The notes below the pieces were generated by a model. It saw only the letters and a list, made by a program, of their open reading frames with translations, searched no databases and was not told where the DNA came from. Below, piece after piece: positions 19,963-20,833 of a DNA stretch of 20,833 nt. Positions within the stretch are counted from its first letter, which is position 1. Each line of letters starts with the position of its first letter. Made by a program: the position numbers and the translations under genes. This DNA is from a virus: IMG/VR virus record IMGVR_UViG_3300007345_000376, positions 1 through 20,833 of that record; one strand, given 5' to 3'.

Positions 19963-20432
19963 GCGGCGTGATCGGGATCGACCCCGGCCTCAGTGGCGCG
20001 ATCGCTCATTACTTTGATGGCGTCATCGCCACCTATGATATGCCGACCTTCGCTGTTACCAAAGGCAAGAAGATCCGACGCGAAGTCGACGCGGTGCAGA
20101 TGGCAACTATCATCGCAAATCATCAACCGGATCATCTAATCCTCGAGCAGGTCAGCGCGATGCCGGGTCAAGGCGTCACGTCGATGTTTAACTTTGGCAG
20201 GTCGTATGGCGCCGTCGAAGGCGTCGTTAGTGCGCTTCGCATTCCCCTCACCCGCGTCACGCCGCAGCGGTGGAAGTCGGCCATGCACCTGTCGTCCGAC
20301 AAGGGCGAGAGTCGCCGACGCGCCACGCAATTATTCCCAGACTATGCAGATCAATGGTCCCGCGTAAAAGACGACGGCCGGGCCGAGGCGGCGCTGCTCG
20401 CATTCTATTTGGCAAAAGGTTTTAACCAGTGA
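19959..20432 (+). CDS. RuvC-like Holliday junction resolvase / phage crossover nuclease (157 aa)
   Basis: The protein starts VIGIDPGLSGAIAHY (4-18), with the first acidic residue Asp8. LILEQVSAMPGQG (60-72) contains the second (Glu63), and DDGRAEAALLAFY (138-150) contains the third pair (Asp138/Asp139 and Glu143) of the RuvC/RNase-H fold. SMFNFGRSYGAVEGVV and VTPQRWKSAMHL are typical of phage and bacterial RuvC-like proteins. Such enzymes cut four-way and branched DNA to help packaging or recombination. Length 157 is normal. It begins in the ATGA overlap with the regulator and ends in a GTGA overlap with the next gene, so it is in the same operon. Confidence 0.88.
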   Translation: MSGVIGIDPGLSGAIAHYFDGVIATYDMPTFAVTKGKKIRREVDAVQMATIIANHQPDHLILEQVSAMPGQGVTSMFNFGRSYGAVEGVVSALRIPLTRVTPQRWKSAMHLSSDKGESRRRATQLFPDYADQWSRVKDDGRAEAALLAFYLAKGFNQ

Positions 20433-20701
20433 ACCGCTCCGACATCCTGGCGCAAGCCGACGAACTCATCACAGAGACACGCGCCGCGCAGCATGGTGAC
20501 GCGGCAAAGCAATTCCATAAGATCGCAGACCGATGGGCAAATATCCTTGGCGTCGATGTCAGCGCCGAGGAAGTCATCCTGATGCTGATCGACCTCAAGA
20601 TTGTCAGAACTATTCACGCACCCAGACGCGCCGATAACTGGCGCGACATCATCGGCTATGCCGCACTGGGCGCAGAGATTGCAAAGGCAACAGACGAATG
20701 A
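20429..20701 (+). CDS. DUF6378-like phage protein (90 aa)
   Basis: The GTG at 20429 overlaps the RuvC-like stop (GTGA). The product (MNRSDILAQADELITETRAA, QHGDAAKQFHKIADRWANIL, EVILMLIDLKIVRTIHAPRR, then DNWRDIIGYAALGAEIAK) matches the pattern I recall for DUF6378: an RxxxYG/QHGDA motif followed by an IADLW/RWANIL helix, VxLMLxxLKxxR and DNWxDxxGYAALG. The family is widespread in phages and may be related to MazG-like helical folds, but no reaction is established. Catalytic residues cannot be assigned. The stop overlaps the next start (ATGA at 20698-20701). Confidence 0.8.
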   Translation: MNRSDILAQADELITETRAAQHGDAAKQFHKIADRWANILGVDVSAEEVILMLIDLKIVRTIHAPRRADNWRDIIGYAALGAEIAKATDE

Positions 20702-20833
20702 ATGAACGAAACGTATCTACTAAATGGAAAAATGATGACACCGCCTACCTGTCGTTCGCCCTGGCGCACGCCCCGACCAAAATGTTCTTCGACATCGAGG
20801 GCGAGATCCTCATCGAAAAGACAACGGACGGCA
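20698..20833 (+). CDS. Hypothetical protein, 3'-truncated by window edge
   Basis: The ATG at 20698-20700 overlaps the preceding stop as ATGA, and the frame is open to the end of the window (about 45 residues). The visible part (MNERNVSTKWKNDDTAYLSF, then ALAHAPTKMFFDIEGEILIE) is soluble with a beta-like second half. A second ATG at 20702 in another frame gives a sequence with poor protein character and is rejected. The gene belongs to the coupled rightward early operon. Too little is visible to name a family. Confidence 0.6.
   Translation, partial: MNERNVSTKWKNDDTAYLSFALAHAPTKMFFDIEGEILIEKTTDG

Noticed and set aside
1-20833. tRNA genes, CRISPR arrays, insertion sequences
   Set aside because: No cloverleaf-like sequence, regularly spaced repeat or transposase was seen; the only recombinase is the serine recombinase at 18696-19370.

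Overview
The window looks like part of a tailed, short-tailed (podovirus, T7-like) phage genome or a closely related prophage. The left 10.8 kb carries a T7-style virion block in the canonical order: nozzle (tail tube) protein, three or four ejected internal virion proteins, then a tail fibre with a T7-type N-terminal anchor. The host cannot be read directly. Moderately high GC, frequent GTG starts and the style of the small phage proteins suggest an alphaproteobacterial host, but this is a low-confidence inference. The DNA is densely coding, there is no stretch over 300 bases without a gene, and no tRNA, rRNA or CRISPR was seen.

Layout. (1) 1-10809, rightward: 3' part of a nozzle gene; gp14-like small internal virion protein; gp15-like protein; a 676-residue internal protein whose C-terminal half carries a VDTHxxR motif; a 66-residue protein in an awkward reading frame over a strong hairpin; a 958-residue gp16-position protein with a domain recalled as LPD38; tail fibre. 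(2) 10821-12723, rightward: a 62-residue unknown, three membrane proteins (probable holin/spanin functions) and a GH24-type endolysin that appears to lack the usual catalytic Glu. (3) A convergent point at 12734-12760 with a candidate two-way terminator. (4) 12767-19598, leftward: about 22 mostly tiny genes. Many are joined by ATGA or TGATG overlaps, and several are too short for routine ORF calling. They include a serine recombinase, a YqaJ-type exonuclease, a small C5-cytosine methyltransferase-like protein, Cys-rich zinc-binding-like proteins and microproteins with one membrane segment. (5) 19599-19767, a divergent control region with back-to-back promoter-like sequences and six GTAC-centred sites, several spaced exactly 11 bp. 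(6) 19768-20833, rightward: a ribbon-helix-helix regulator, a RuvC-like Holliday junction nuclease, a DUF6378-like protein and the start of another gene, all coupled.

How it fits together. The right end looks like an early/recombination region controlled from one switch-like region, with the ribbon-helix-helix protein the obvious candidate repressor. The YqaJ exonuclease, RuvC-like nuclease and serine recombinase would serve DNA recombination and processing. The rightward block on the left builds the tail and ejection machinery and lyses the cell. A T7-like virion block combined with a divergent regulatory region and a serine recombinase is a mosaic arrangement. No CI-type repressor, tyrosine integrase, large serine integrase, terminase or polymerase is visible here, so temperate versus lytic lifestyle cannot be decided. 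The points most worth following up are the GTAC operator array, the repeated TAA(A)CGAG junction in the small-gene cluster, the VDTHxxR domain in an ejected protein, and the frame conflict at 5678-5912.
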